DNA of 64,000 nt from Okapia johnstoni (GCA_024291935.2 CM044314.1:27750001-27814000), one strand, 5' to 3'; numbered from the stretch's first letter, positions 35,707 through 47,470 are shown. Numbers and translations: made by a program. Notes: generated by a model not told the origin, from the letters alone.

Positions 35707-35931
35707 GGGTACTCCCAGGTGGTGCTAGTGGTAAAGAACCCACCTGCCAATATAGGAGAGGTAAGAGATGCTAGTTCTGTCCCTGGGTAGGGAAGATCCC
35801 CTGAAGAAGAGCATGGCAACCCACTCCAGTGTTCTTGCCTACAGAATCCTATGGACAGAGGAGCCGGCTGGGATATGGTGCATAGCGTCAAGAGTCGGAC
35901 ACAACTGAAGCTACTTAGCACAGTTCAGCAC
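35707..35931 (+). mobile_element. Bov-tA SINE, sense, 11-bp target duplication
   Basis: The 'gtgctagtggtaaagaaccc' head variant heads a Bov-A body that ends 'ttagcacagttcagcac'. It is flanked by 'aaaactacaat' (35696-35706) and 'aaaactataat' (35932-35942), one difference. Confidence 0.93.
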
Positions 35932-35942
35932 AAAACTATAAT

Positions 35943-36970
35943 ACCGCAGGACCTCAATTAACACCACAAAAACGATTGTTCAGCAAAAACTTAAAAGGAC
36001 CAGAATAACAGAACATATTTTCTCTAAAGAAATACATAGTTTAGTTGCTTCCTTTGCTGGTAAACAAACTTAAACTTGCTCACATTTGTCACCACAAAAA
36101 TGACTTTCTTCCTAAGGCCAAGGTGCCATGATGAATGTCACTCAAGTATGTATCTCTCTACATAAGCTCTGCTGTGGATCTACCTACATTGAACTAGGCA
36201 CACATCAAACAAGCATAGACCTCTTTAGCTAGCAGAGAATATTTTTAAGAATATGTTTAACATCTCATTCCTTGATACAGTTACTGATCTTGCTAATTCT
36301 GTCCCAAATTCTAGATAGGGTTCCTTTTGTAGCTTCTTTTAATTAAAAAAAAAAAAAATTATTTTTGTTGTTACCATCATCCAACACACTAACTTCCTTA
36401 CTTCCAAACTTAGTAGATTATCTAATCCCCGAATCCAACTTGTTTGGTAAAGTGGGTATTCCTTAATTAAAGAAGGCTGAAGGTGCTTGGTTTTTATTAT
36501 GTGCGTACATTGCCTTGTTTTTTGAAAGCACGTGTAAAATTGTAATTTTACAATTGTAAGTCATAGATTAAAAAAAAAAGTTAAATCTTAAAAATGTTTC
36601 CTCAAAAAAATTTTTTTGCAACAACTTAAACATCTATGAAAAAACTTCATGCATTACTAAAGTTTAAGAATTAAAAATCCACCAAGACACGCTAATACTA
36701 ACGACAAAAATGGAAGTTTGTAAAAAAAAAAAAAAGGATGCCTTCCATTTAAGTGGTTTAAAATGCAGCGTAGAATTGATTTGAACCCAATCAAACACTG
36801 TATGGAACTGATTTTGCTGGTGGTAAGGGATCCAAAGATTGTGTCACTATACCTAGAAAATCATATTCTAGGCTTTGTTTAGTGGTTTTACATTCCTGAC
36901 AAAGACTCAATTTTTCTTTTAAAAATTCTCTGCATTTCGAACAGAATCTTGAAATAATTGAGCAACAACC
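35943..36970. other. Unassigned sequence upstream of the CpG island
   Basis: No interspersed repeat is recognisable for 1 kb. Short A/T runs are present (36346-36358, 36570-36579, 36721-36735). It could hold distal promoter elements of the island; I see no specific one. Confidence 0.45.
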
Positions 36971-36978
36971 TATTTAAA
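36971..36978 (+). promoter_or_regulatory. TATA-like box
   Basis: 'tatttaaa' lies about 30 bases before the GC-rich region begins. If used, rightward transcription would start near 37000. CpG-island promoters often lack TATA boxes, so this is suggestive only. Confidence 0.35.
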
Positions 36979-36989
36979 AACCCAGGGAT

Positions 36990-37955
36990 TTTCCGCTCCA
37001 GGTCCTTCCTGCGGTCTACTTGAAGCCCGGCGACACCAGCTTAGGGCTCAGGAACAACTAAGGCAGCATCAGTAGCACCCCTCGCCTATGCCCGCCCCCA
37101 CGGACCGACTTCCGGCCGAGCCTGGGTCCTCGTCCCGCCCCACGAGCACGAGATTCGTCGGAATTTTCCCGCGAAGTCGCCGGGGTGCAGGGTCGCTGGC
37201 CAAGCCCCAGAGTGCACTGCGAATACGTGCGCGCGCGGCTCAGCTGCCGAGCAGCCGCGGGAAAATTCCAAAAAAATCAAAACAAAACACAAAAACCAGT
37301 ACGAGGTAAAGTCAAATTTTCAAGCCACAGAACCCGGGCGGTTGGCAGCCTTTCCGCCACTGCCCAAACTGCTGAAGTTGCTCTGGCGCGGACCACCCGG
37401 TAAGAGAGAGGCCGCAGAGCGCGAGTGAAGGCGTCTACCTCCCTCGGGGGTCTGGCCGACACGTCAGCTTGGGGGAGTGGGTTGGGGTCGGGGGGAAAGA
37501 CTCGCGAGAACGTCCGCTGCGCTCACCGCATCTAGGTGAGTGAGCAGGGCTCGGCCGGTGAGCTGGGGCTGCGAAGTGGGTAGGGGTTTGAGGTGGGGCA
37601 AACCGTGGGGGGCGGGGCCGTAGGCGAGGGGCGTGGTTAGAGGGCGGGGCAGACTCAGGGGGTGGAGCCGACCGAGGGGTCGAGCGGAAGAGAGCCCCTC
37701 CAGAGCTGTGAGAGCTGGGGATTGCCGTTTTGCTCCTTCTGTTCATTGAGCGGAGGCAGCTATGTCTTCTTAAAAGGACAGGAGCAAAGGTGACTTTCTT
37801 TGCCCTGGATCCTTGGGCGCTGTGAAAAGCTCGCCATTTAAAATTCATCACCCTTTAAAGCTGGCCGCCTGCTCTCCGCACCGGCCCCCCGGCCCCAGGG
37901 TGCTGGGTGATGGGGGCCGAATTAGGGGAGCCCGGGGCGGTTCGTTACCCTCCCT
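36990..37955. promoter_or_regulatory. CpG-island promoter, possibly bidirectional
   Basis: The only CpG- and GC-rich block in the window. It carries an ETS site 'acttccgg' (37108-37115), kappa-B-like 'ggaattttcc' (37160-37169) and 'gggaaaattcc' (37259-37269), NRF1-like 'acgtgcgcgcgc' near 37226, and GC boxes at 37609-37618 and 37641-37650. Splice donors fit both directions. Rightward: ACGAG|GTAAAG at 37306, CACCCG|GTAAGA at 37400 and ATCTAG|GTGAGT at 37536. Leftward: GATGCG|GTGAGC with its edge at 37527. Such islands usually mark the 5' end of a broadly expressed gene. No coding exon of a known gene is visible nearby, so the first exon is probably noncoding or the transcript is a long noncoding RNA. 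No BovB or SINE has inserted between 35.9 and 39.3 kb. Confidence 0.8.
37000..37535 (+). other. Inferred first exon of a rightward transcript
   Basis: Bounded by the TATA-like box and the best donor ATCTAG|GTGAGT (GT at 37536); the shorter alternatives are donors at 37306 and 37400. A frame from 37088 (MPAPTDRLPAEPGSSSRP...) runs 73 codons and reaches its stop at the 37306 donor itself, so it could in principle continue into a second exon. The codon content is GC-driven and no domain is visible. Exon limits are inference. Confidence 0.3.
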
Positions 37956-38071
37956 GCTTTCCTAGCTTTTCATCTTAGGAGGAGAGGAGGGTTGTGATGG
38001 CCGATCATATCCCAGAAACTCACTTTTTTGGAATGGCAGGCTAAATAGCGTCCAAAGCCTTTGGGAGGTGG

Positions 38072-38073
<2 letters not shown>

Positions 38074-38110
<37 letters not shown>
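38074..38110. repeat. poly(T) tract of 37
   Basis: 37 T flanked by similar G-rich words: 'gggaggtgggg' ends at 38073 and 'ggagaggtgggg' ends at 38124. The near-repeat flanks recall a target duplication around a bare A-tail, but may be chance in G-rich DNA. Confidence 0.9.
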
Positions 38111-38112
<2 letters not shown>

Positions 38113-38124
38113 GGAGAGGTGGGG

Positions 38125-39267
38125 AGGTTTGTTTAGTTTGCTTTTTCGGTAATTTTTTACGTGGACGCGTTTACAACATGAACCCTCTATGGTCATGTTG
38201 CATGGGCTGGAAAAGTCTGGAGAGGGAAAAAAGGTTTGGAGTTTTAAAAACATAGGAAATTTGGGACCAGAATGTCAAGGAAAGGCTGAGGAATTTTCCA
38301 GCAAAGACCTGTATGTGCTTCTATGTTTGTCGTAATCTGAAACTGTTGGAAAGCTCTCGGGCTCCTGGTTTCATTCTAGCCCTTTTCCCATTTAATGCCT
38401 CATAACTGAGATGTGGTTGACTTATTTATCACGTGAGCAGGGCACTTTTGGGCCACCAAACTTCAGTTCTTTCCGGATGTCACTCACCTTTAGAGATGTG
38501 CAGCTTAAAACTTTTTTTCATTACTTCCCTCAGGAGGAGAGGAAAGATTGTTACAAATGGTAGAATTCATACCACGTGTTGGGATCACTTATACAATAAC
38601 TTTGATAGAAAACATAATCATTGTGAGTTTATCCCTTAAACTTAAATTGCTATTTCAATCTAATATACTTTCCTGCACTAGATTCGCAGGGAAGTAAGCC
38701 CTCATATACGTTATTCATCTACGTGTACAAGAAAGACTGCATCAGGAAAGAATTTGCTTTTCCTAGTTATATCAAAGGCCTCTTTCCCACAGAGTAAAAG
38801 TTAGATCCTGCTTCTTTAAAATTGAGTTAATTATACCTTGGTATATTATATATTTTAATTCATCCTTTTCATTGTTTAGTCATGTACCTCTTGATTTCTT
38901 GAAAAACTGTTACTAAGCAAGCATGGTTTTGGAAGATCTGAGTTTATGTTCTATTCTGTAATAAAAAACATTAACTTGATTGGTTGGCTCAATGTGAAAG
39001 ATGTGGTGCTGCTTGTATGTGAAACTGTGTGTGTACATTTTAAAATAAATGGTACTTTTAACAAGTTCCATATTTCAGCAAGTAGTTCCAGTAACAATTA
39101 TACAAATTTTGTATTTATGAAAACCAGTTAAAGGTAGGCCAGCCTGGCTAGTAAAAAGTTGGATTGATTGTCCAGGCCACAGAGACAGCCTAGGAAACCT
39201 CACATCAGTGGCAGTTTCAGGTTGGTAGTGGTGGAGCCTCAAGTCAGCCTGGAAATCAGCATCAAAT
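38125..39267. other. Unassigned sequence downstream of the CpG island
   Basis: No lineage-specific repeat and no coding-like frame. It is probably intronic if rightward transcription from the island is real. Confidence 0.45.
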
Positions 39268-40340
39268 GTATTATTATTTTAAAATTGAAGTATAGTTAAT
39301 TTACAATATTGTGTTAGTTTCAAGTTACAAACAGTGTTTTTGCAGATTATACTCCATTATAGGTATTACAAGATAATGGGAATAATTTCAGGTACTATAC
39401 AGTATAGTTGCTTATCTATTTTATGTGTAGTAGTTTGTATCTATTAATCCCATACTCCTAGTTTGCCCCTCCCCCTTTTCCTTCTCTGCTTTGATAACCA
39501 CAAGTTTGTTTTCTCTATCTATGAGTCTGTTTCTGTATCTATGAGGCTTTTTCTGTATTGCCTGTACCTTCATTTTTATTATTTTTTTAGATTCCACGTG
39601 TAAGTGATCCTGTACACTATTTGTTTTCCTCTGTCTCATTTATTTCACTAAGCATAATATCTTTTGGGGTCTTCCCTGTTGCTACAAATTTCATTATTTT
39701 TTTGGCTCAGTGATATTACATTGTTTTTATATAATCCACAAATTAATCCAGTCATCTCTTGATTGGGTACTTGGGTTGTTTTTATATCTCAGCTATTGTA
39801 GATAGTGCTGCTGTAAACATTAGGGTGCATGTACCTTTTCAAATTCGTGTTTTTGTTTTTTCCAGAAACATACACAGGGTGGATCATATGGGTCCTATTC
39901 TTAGTGTTTTAAGGAGCCTCCAAACTGTTTTTCAGAGTGGTTGGCACCAATTTATATTTCTGCTAAGTGTAGGAGGGTTCCCTTTTCTTCACATCCCTGA
40001 CAACATTTGTTATTTGTAGACTTTTTGATAATAGCCTTTCTGATAGGAATGAGGTGATACCTCTTGAGTTTTGATTTGCATTTTTTATAATTAGTGATGT
40101 TGAGCATCTTTTCATGTGCCTGTTAGTCATCTGTATGTCTTCTTTGGAAAGATGTTTATTCAGGTCTTCTGCCCATATTTTGATTGGGTTGTTTAGTTTT
40201 TGATGTTAAGTGGTATGAGCTCTGTACATTTACCTCTTGTCATTTGCATAATTTGCAAGTATTTTCTTCAATTTTGTAAGTTGTGGTTTTGTTCTTTTGT
40301 TGGTTTCCTTTGCTGTGCAACAGTGTTAAAGTTTAATTGG
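39268..40340 (-). mobile_element. L1 LINE 3' region, antisense (left part)
   Basis: Begins at the typical antisense 3' end ('aaaattgaagtatagttaat') and continues through 'gtgatgttgagcatcttttc' to 'gttaaagtttaattggg'. The expected next words of the same L1 ('cctatttgtttgtttttgc') are found at 43609, after the BovB complex. The L1 body is degenerate. Confidence 0.85.
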
Positions 40341-40344
40341 GCGC

Positions 40345-40455
40345 CATTTTGAGGAAGAGAATGGCAAACCACCCCGGTATTCTTGCCTTAAGAACCCCAG
40401 GAACAGTATGAAAAGGAATAAGATATGACACTGAAAGATGAACCCCCCAGGTTGG
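40345..40455 (+). mobile_element. BovB 5'-region piece, sense (left part of host copy)
   Basis: 'ggtattcttgccttaagaac' and 'cactgaaagatgaacc' match the BovB 5' untranslated region seen again at 60465-60545. It breaks at 'ccccccaggttgg'. Its continuation starts at about 42096 ('ctccaggtttttaggtgtcc'). Confidence 0.85.
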
Positions 40456-42095
40456 TTCAGTTCAGTTGGTCAGTCATGTCCGACTCTTTGCAACTTCACG
40501 GACTGCAGCACGCCAGGCTTCCCTATCCATCACCAACTCCTGGAGCTTGCTCAAACTCATGTCCATCAAGTCAGTGATGCTATCCAACCATCTCATCCTC
40601 TGTCATCCCTGTCTCCTTCTTCCTTCAATCTTTCCCAGCACCAGAGTCATTTTCCAATGAGCCAGTTCTTCACATCAGATGGCCAAAGTATTGGATTTTC
40701 AGCATCAGCATCAGTTCTCCCAATGAATATTCAGGACTGATTTCCTTTAGGATTGACTGGTTCGATCTCCTTGCAGTCCAAGGGACTCTCAAGAGTCTTC
40801 TCCAAAACCACAGTTCAGAAGCATCAATTCTTCTGCACTCAGCTTTCCTAATGGTCCAACTCTCACATCCATATGTGACTACTGCAAAAACCATAGCTTT
40901 GACTATACGGACCTTTGTTGGTAAAGTAATGTCTCTGCTTTTTAATATGTTGCCTAGGTTTGTCATAGCTTTTCTTCCAAGGAAAAGCGTCTTTTAATTT
41001 CATGGCTACAGACACCATGTGCAGTGATTTTGGAGCCCCCCAAAATAAAGGCTGTCACTGTTGCCACTGTTTCCTCACATATTTGCCATGAAATGATGAG
41101 ACTGGATGCCATGATCTTTGTTTTTTGAATTTTGAGTCTTAAGCCAGCTTTTTCTCTCTCCTCTTTTACTTTCATCAGGAGACTCTTTAGTTCCTCTTCA
41201 CTTTCTGCCATAAGGGTGGTGTCATCTACATATCTGAGATTATTGATATTTCTCCCAGTAATCTTGATTCCAGCTTGTGCTTCATCCAGTCCAGCACTTT
41301 GCATGATGTGCTGTGCATATAAGTTAAGTAAGCAAGGTGACAATATACAGCCTTGATATACTCCTTTCCCAACTTGGAACCGATCCGTTGTTCCATGTCC
41401 AGTTCTAACTGTAGCTTCTTGACCTGCATACAGATTTCTCAGGAGGTAGGTAAGGTAGTCTAGTATTCCCATCTCTTGAAGAATTTTTCACAGTTTGTTG
41501 TGATCCACACAGTCAAAGGTTTTAGCATACTCAGTGAAGCAGAAGTAGATGCTTTTCTGGAATTCTCTTGCTTTTTTGATGATCCAGCGGATGTTGGCGA
41601 TTTGATCTCTGGTTCCTCTGCTTTTTCTAAATCCAACTTGAACATCTGGAAGTTCTCAGTTCACCTACTGTTGAAGCCTGGCTTGGAGAATTTTGAGCAT
41701 TACTTTGCTAGTGTGTGAGACGAGCGCAATTGTGCAGTAGTTTAAACATTCTTTGGCATTGCCTTTCTTTGAGACTGGAATGAAAACTGACCTTTTCCAG
41801 TCCTGTGGCCACTGCTGAGTTTTCCAAATTTGCTGGCATATTGAGTGCAGCATTTTAACAGCATCATCTTTTAGAATTTGGAATTCCATCACCTCCACTA
41901 GCTTTGTTCATAGTGATGCTTCCTAAGGCTCACTTGACTTTGCGCTCCAGGATGTCTGGCTGTAGGTGAGTGATCACACCATTGTGATTATCTGGGTCGT
42001 GAAGATCTTTTCTGTATAGTTCTTCTGTGTATTCTTGCCTTCTCTTCTTAATATCTTCTGCTTCTGTTGGTCCATACTGTTTCAGTTCTTTAATG
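40456..42095 (-). mobile_element. BovB LINE, 5'-truncated, antisense, inside another BovB
   Basis: 1.64 kb from the 3' tail 'ttcagttcagttggtcagtc' at left to the linker before the reverse transcriptase at right ('gttggtccatactgtttcag'). It is bounded by 'cccccaggttgg' and 'ctccaggttttt', a target duplication of 7 or more bases within BovB sequence. This copy therefore inserted into a pre-existing sense BovB. Confidence 0.9.
40670..41898 (-). pseudogene. BovB reverse transcriptase remnant in three frames
   Basis: 41665-41898 encodes FIPVSKKGNAKECLNY (N-terminal block), 40963-41472 the palm (TGHGTTDRFQVGKGVYQGCI and LRYVDDTTLMAESEEELKSL) and 40670-40966 the C-terminal block ([20 protein letters not shown]). 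The catalytic box reads YVDD instead of YADD; valine there is tolerated in many reverse transcriptases. Frameshifts near 40965 and 41470 split the protein. No endonuclease is present in this copy. Confidence 0.88.
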
Positions 42096-43606
42096 ACACT
42101 CCAGGTTTTTAGGTGTCCAGTATGCTACCAGGGAGGAGAGCTGGGCCAGAGTGGAAATGACATTCAGTTGTGGATGTGTCTGGTGGTAAAAGTAAAGTCC
42201 GATGCTGTAGCGAACAATATTTCATAGGAACCTGGAATGTTAGGTCCACGAATCAAGGTAAATTGGATGTGGACAAGCAGGAGATGGCAAGAGTGAAAAT
42301 CAACATTTTAGAAATCAGTGAACTAAAATGGATGGGAATGGGCAAATTTAATTCAGGTGACCATTATATCTACTACTGTGGGAAATAATCCCTTTAGAAG
42401 AAATAGAGTAGCCTTCATAGTCAACAAAAGAGTCTGAAATGCAATACTTAGGTGCAGTCTTAAAAATGACAGAGCAGTCTCAATTCCTTTCCAGAGCAAG
42501 CCATTTAACATCACAGTAATCCAAGTCTATGCCCCACCTACTAATGCCAAAGAAGCTGAAGTTGAATGGTTCTATGAAGACTTAAAGACCTTCTTGAACT
42601 TACACCAGAAAAAAAAAAAAAAGGATGTTCTTTTCACCATAGAAGGTTGGAATGCAAAAGTAGGAAATCGAGAGATACCTGGAGTAACAGGCAGAATTGG
42701 CCTTGGAGTACAACATGAAGCAGGGCAAAGGCTAATGGAGTTTTGTCAAGAGAACACATTAGTGATAGCAAAAACCCTTTTCCAGCAACACAAGAGATGA
42801 CTACACATGGACATCACCAGATGGTCAATATCGAAATCAGATTGATTATATTCTTTGCAGCCAAAGATAGAGAAGCTCTATACAGTCAGCAAAAAGACCT
42901 GGAGCTGACTGGCTCAGATCATGAACTCTTTATTACAAAATTCAGGCTTAAATTGAAGAAGGTAGGGAAAACCACTAGGTCATTCAGGCATGACCTAAAT
43001 CAAATCCCTTATGATTATACAGTGGAGGTGATAAATAGATTCAAGAGATTAGTTCTGGTAGATGAGTGCCTGAAGAACTGTGTTCATAACATTGTACAAG
43101 ACGCAGTGATGAAGACCATTACAAAGAGAAAGGAATGCAGGAAGGCAAAGTGGTTGTCTGAGGAGGCTTTACAAATAGCTGAGAAAATAAGAGAAGCAAA
43201 AAGCAAAGGAGAAAGGGAAGGATATACCAAACTGAATCCAGCGTTCCAGAGAAGAGCGACAAGAAATAAGAAAGCCTTCTTAATTGAACAATTCAAAGAA
43301 GTAGAGGAAAACAATAGAATAGGAAAGACTAGAGATCTCTTCAAGAAAATTGGAGATATCAAGGGAACATTTCATGCAAAGATGGGCATGAGAAGAGACA
43401 GCAATGGCAAGGAGCCCACAGAAGCAAAAGAGATTAAGAAGAAGTCCCAAGAATACACAGAAGAGATATACAAAAAGGGTCTTAATGACCTGGATAACCA
43501 TGATGGTGTGTGGTCACTAAACTAGAGCCAGACACCCTGGGGTGTGACATCAAGTGGGCCTTAGGAAGCATTATTACCAACAAAGCTAGTGGAGGTGATA
43601 GAGGCC
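42096..43606 (+). mobile_element. BovB LINE 5' half, sense (right part of host copy)
   Basis: Contains the endonuclease start (GTWNVRSTNQGKLDVDKQEM; 42228 on), the APE-like 'ISELKW' block and the linker up to 'gctagtggaggtgatag', where it stops and L1 resumes. The element 3' end is missing, which is unusual because target-primed insertion normally preserves the 3' end. Confidence 0.88.
42743..43525 (+). pseudogene. BovB endonuclease end and linker remnant
   Basis: 260 residues in frame. The first ~30 are out of the true frame; from about KKVGKTTRSFRHDLNQIPYD (42955) the BovB linker region follows, including DECLKNCVHNIVQDAVMKTI and EEALQIAEKIREAKSKGE. It ends at a stop after LDNHDGVWSLN, just before the reverse-transcriptase domain. 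The endonuclease upstream (42190-42780) has several stops. This region joins endonuclease and reverse transcriptase in the intact protein; its lysine- and glutamate-rich composition makes a long helical segment likely. Confidence 0.85.
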
Positions 43607-44866
43607 TATTTGTTTGTTTTTGCTTTTATTTATTTTGCCTTAGAAGACTGATCTAAGAAAACAGTGCTAAATTTGTGTAAAACTGTTCCAACTCTGTTCT
43701 GTTTTGGGAGTTTTATGGTTTCAGGTCTTAAACATTTAGGTCTTTAAACCATTTTGAGTTTATTTTTGTATGTGATGTGAGGAAATCTCCTAATTTCATT
43801 GTTTTACATATGGTTGTACAGTTTTCCTAACACCAGTTATTCAAGAGACTATCATTTCTCTCTTGTATATTCTTGCCTCCTTTGTCATAGAGTAATTGAC
43901 CATTGGTGCATGGATTTGTTTGGGGCTCTGTATTCTGTTCCACTGATCTATGTGTCTGTTTTTCTGACAATACCATGCTGTTGTAATTACTGTGACTTTG
44001 CATTATAGTCTGAATTCAGGGAGGGTTATACATCCAGCTTTACTATTTTTTTCTCAAGATGCTTTGGCAATTCAGGTTTTTTGTGGTTCCATATAATTTT
44101 AGGATTATTTGCTTTCATCCTGTGAAAAATATTAAGGGTATTTTGATAGGGAATACATTAAATCTGTAGATTGCTTTGGATAGTATGGGCACTTTAATAA
44201 TTTTAATTCATGTAGTCCAAGCACATGAGTTATCTTTCCATTTGTATTTTATTCCCCCTTTTTCTTTTGAATCATTTCAGTTTCCTTCATCCTTGTTTTA
44301 TAATTTTCAGAGTATAAGTCTTTTACTTCCTCTGTAAGTTTATTATGTTTATTTTTTGGGGTGCAATTTTAAATATGTTTATTGTTTTACTTTTTCTGAT
44401 GTTTCATTGTCAGTGTAACAGATTATTAATACAACAGATTTCTATATATTATCTTGTATCCTGCACTCTTGCTGACTTCATTTATTTTTATAGTTTTGGA
44501 TGGAAACTCTAAGGTTCTCTGTAGAGTATCATGTCATCTGCAAATAGTGGCAGTTTTACTTGTTTCCTTCCAATTTGGATACCTTTTATTTATTTTTCTT
44601 GTCTTATTGCTGTGTCTAGGACTGCCAATGGAAATGACAAGAGTGGGCATCTTTGTCTGGATTTTTAATTGAGTTGAAAGGGTTTCAACTGAAAAAGTTG
44701 AAACTTTAAATTTCATTTAATAGTTGGGTATTAAGTGTGTTGGCTGTGGATTTGTCATAAATGTCTTTTGTTATGTTGAGATATATTCCCACCATATCCA
44801 ATTTTTATCATGAATGAATGTTGAAATTTGTCAAATGGTTTTTCTGCATCTATTGAGATGATTGGA
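43607..44866 (-). mobile_element. L1 LINE ORF2, antisense (right part)
   Basis: 'tttggggctctgtattctgt' and 'tccactgatctatgtgtctg' are standard antisense ORF2 words. The segment continues the L1 from 40340 and stops at 'catctattgagatgatt' next to unassigned sequence. Confidence 0.85.
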
Positions 44867-45525
44867 CTTCCCCAGTGGCACTGTGGTACTGTAAATAAGC
44901 ATCAGCAGTGGCTACTGCTGCCTTACCAGGCCCACACCCTAGACCCTCTTGTCACCTCTGTGTCCCTAGATTGAATCTTTCCCCAGGTCCTGGCTACTCT
45001 AGAGCCAGGGCCAAGCTGTGACATGGACAGAGAAGGGGCAGGGATTTTTCTCAGGGTGGACTGGGGAATGTGGCAAGGGAGCAGCCTCTAAGACAGACCT
45101 CTCTCCTCCCTGTCTAGTGGTGAGGCAATACCTATGCACCTCTTACTAGTGGAGTCTTGACTCCTTCAGTCTTTCTATCTGTCCTAGTAGCAACCAGGGG
45201 GGCTTGTCTCATCCATATAGGTCCCCAGGACTGGGACACCCATTCTGTGGCTTGACCCACTCACTTTCACAGGATAAGTGTCTGCTTGTGTGATCTCCCT
45301 TTTCCTTTTAGTCCCCTCCCAGGAGCATAGGTCCAACCCATTACTTTTCTTTCTGTCCTGCCTGATTCTGTGTGTATCTTTATTACAGCCTTGATTTTAT
45401 AGGAGTTCTTCTGCCAGTTTCCAGTTAGTTTTCCTTGAGAATTGTTCCACATATAGATGTATTTTTTCTGTATTTATGGGGAAAGGTGACCTGCATGTCC
45501 TCTTATTCTGCCATCTAGATCCCCC
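44867..45525. other. Unclassified block, L1-5'UTR- or ERV-like
   Basis: Begins abruptly with 'ggacttccccagtggc' and ends 'tattctgccatctagatccc'. Words such as 'gagaattgttccacatatag' resemble a recurrent mammalian L1-associated segment that I recall without a firm name. GC content is higher than the flanking L1, and no open frame is convincing. Confidence 0.35.
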
Positions 45526-46369
45526 CCAAATGGATTTATTCAATTTTATTTTAGGCTGGAGTATGTACATTTTCTATTTTTGTTCATATATCTTGAATGG
45601 CTGACCTTTTAGTGTGAAAGAACATCTATAAGAGAAGTGCATTGACTTTGCAGTGTTTTAATAAAAATGCAGTGGAGGTAGAGAAGGAAAAACTTTAAAA
45701 GTTCATCAGAAAATAGACAAAATGGATAAAAAGGCACATCTTGAGCATTTTAAATTTTCTATTAAATATCACACTTTTTTTTGAACTTTCTCTTTTAAGA
45801 ACATGAAAAATACAGATCTCTATTTTTACATATTTTTATTTTACTTTGTTTGTAGCTGTAATGGGAAAAACGTTTACCTTAAAAAGATAGCCCAAATCCG
45901 TGTAATAATGGTAGCAAGCCTATCACTACCCCATGAAACACATCTAAAAAAAGAGACATTTTTGGACTGATTTTTGATGAGACTTTGCAAAGTTACCTGG
46001 TCCATTCATTCTCTTAGGCTCTTCAGTAAACTCTGCTGAGTGTGTAGAAAACATTTCCCTGTTAAGACAGGAACATCTATAATCTTCCTGTTACATATCT
46101 CTAATAACAGGAAAGCAGAGTTCATATAAAAATCACCTTTTGGAAGCTGTATCCTCGTTTCTAAATAAGTGATTTTTAGTAAATTTAGAAGATTTTTGAG
46201 ATTGTGCAGTGATCACAGCAATTCAGTTTTAGAAATTTTGCGTCACCTTAATAAATTTGCCTCTGCAGGTTTTGTACTCAGACCTGGTGCTGGCTGTTAG
46301 CCTCAGGCAACCATTGATTTGCTTTCTATCACTATCAGTTAGCCTTTTATGGACATTTCAGAGAGATGG
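45526..46369. other. Unassigned AT-rich sequence
   Basis: No repeat, gene or regulatory signal that I can support. Confidence 0.4.
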
Positions 46370-47470
46370 ATTTGTGAAATAAGTGCCGTCTTGTGCCTGG
46401 CTTCACTTAGCATGATGGTTTTGAGATTCATCCATGTTGTAGCATGTATCCATAGTTTGTTCCTGTTTATTGATAAATATCCATTGTATGACTATACTAC
46501 ATTTTGTTTACCCATTTTGTTGAACATATTTTCATGTACTTATATACTGTTCCTATGTTGTCTTTGAAATGTCTACTGAAATCTTTTGTCCATTTTTTGG
46601 ATTGGTTTGCCTTCTTATTGGGCTGTACACATTCTTTGTGTATTCTGGCTACATATGTTTTATAAATTATTTCAGTAAATAATTTATTTCCCAGTCTGTT
46701 GCTTGTCTTTTAATTTTCTCCATGGTAGCTTTTGAAATACAAGTTTTTATTTTGAGGAAGTCCGGTTTATCAGTTTTTTTTTTTTTTTTTAATAATGCTT
46801 TAGGTTTATGTTCAGTTTCTGTTAACTTTTGTGTATGGTATGCAGTATGGGTCCAAATTCATCTTTTTTGTGTGTATGGATAGCCAGTTGTTTTAGTATT
46901 ATTTGTTGAGGAAAAATAAAAAGATCCTTTTCCCATTTAATTGCCTTTGCACCTTTGTCAAAAATCAAGTGACCATAAATTATTTCTAGACTCTCATTTC
47001 TGTTTGAGTCATTGTTATGCCTCTTCTCATACCAGCACCATACTGTCTTGATTATATGGTATCTTTGTAGTTAATGTTGAAATTGGGTGGTATAAGTCTT
47101 CTGATTTTTTTTCTTTTTCAAAATTGTTTAGGCTATGCTGGTTTCCTTAGATTTCCGTATAAATTTTTGTATTAGTTTGTCATTTTTTCCAAAAAAGCCT
47201 ACTGTGATGGATTTTGATAGAAATTGCATAGAATCTGTGGATTTGTTTGGGGGAGAATTGCTGTTGCCATCTTAACATGAACATGGACTGTCTTTCTGTT
47301 TGTATGACATTTCATTTCTCTTAGCAATGATTTGTAATTTTTAGTATACAAGTCTTGCCCTTCTTTTGTTAACTTTATTTTGAAGTGTTTAACTTTTTTG
47401 TGCTATTGTGAGTAGAATTTTTCAGATTTTGTTTTTGGATTGTTCATTGCCAGTATGTAAAAACATAATT

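Noticed and set aside
37435..37851. 138-codon minus-strand frame in the CpG island
   Set aside because: Proline-, serine- and arginine-rich translation caused by GC-rich DNA; no domain, and it overlaps the proposed exon/intron boundary region.
42096..43606. Possible intact BovB endonuclease gene
   Set aside because: Several stops and frameshifts interrupt it before the linker, and the reverse transcriptase is absent.
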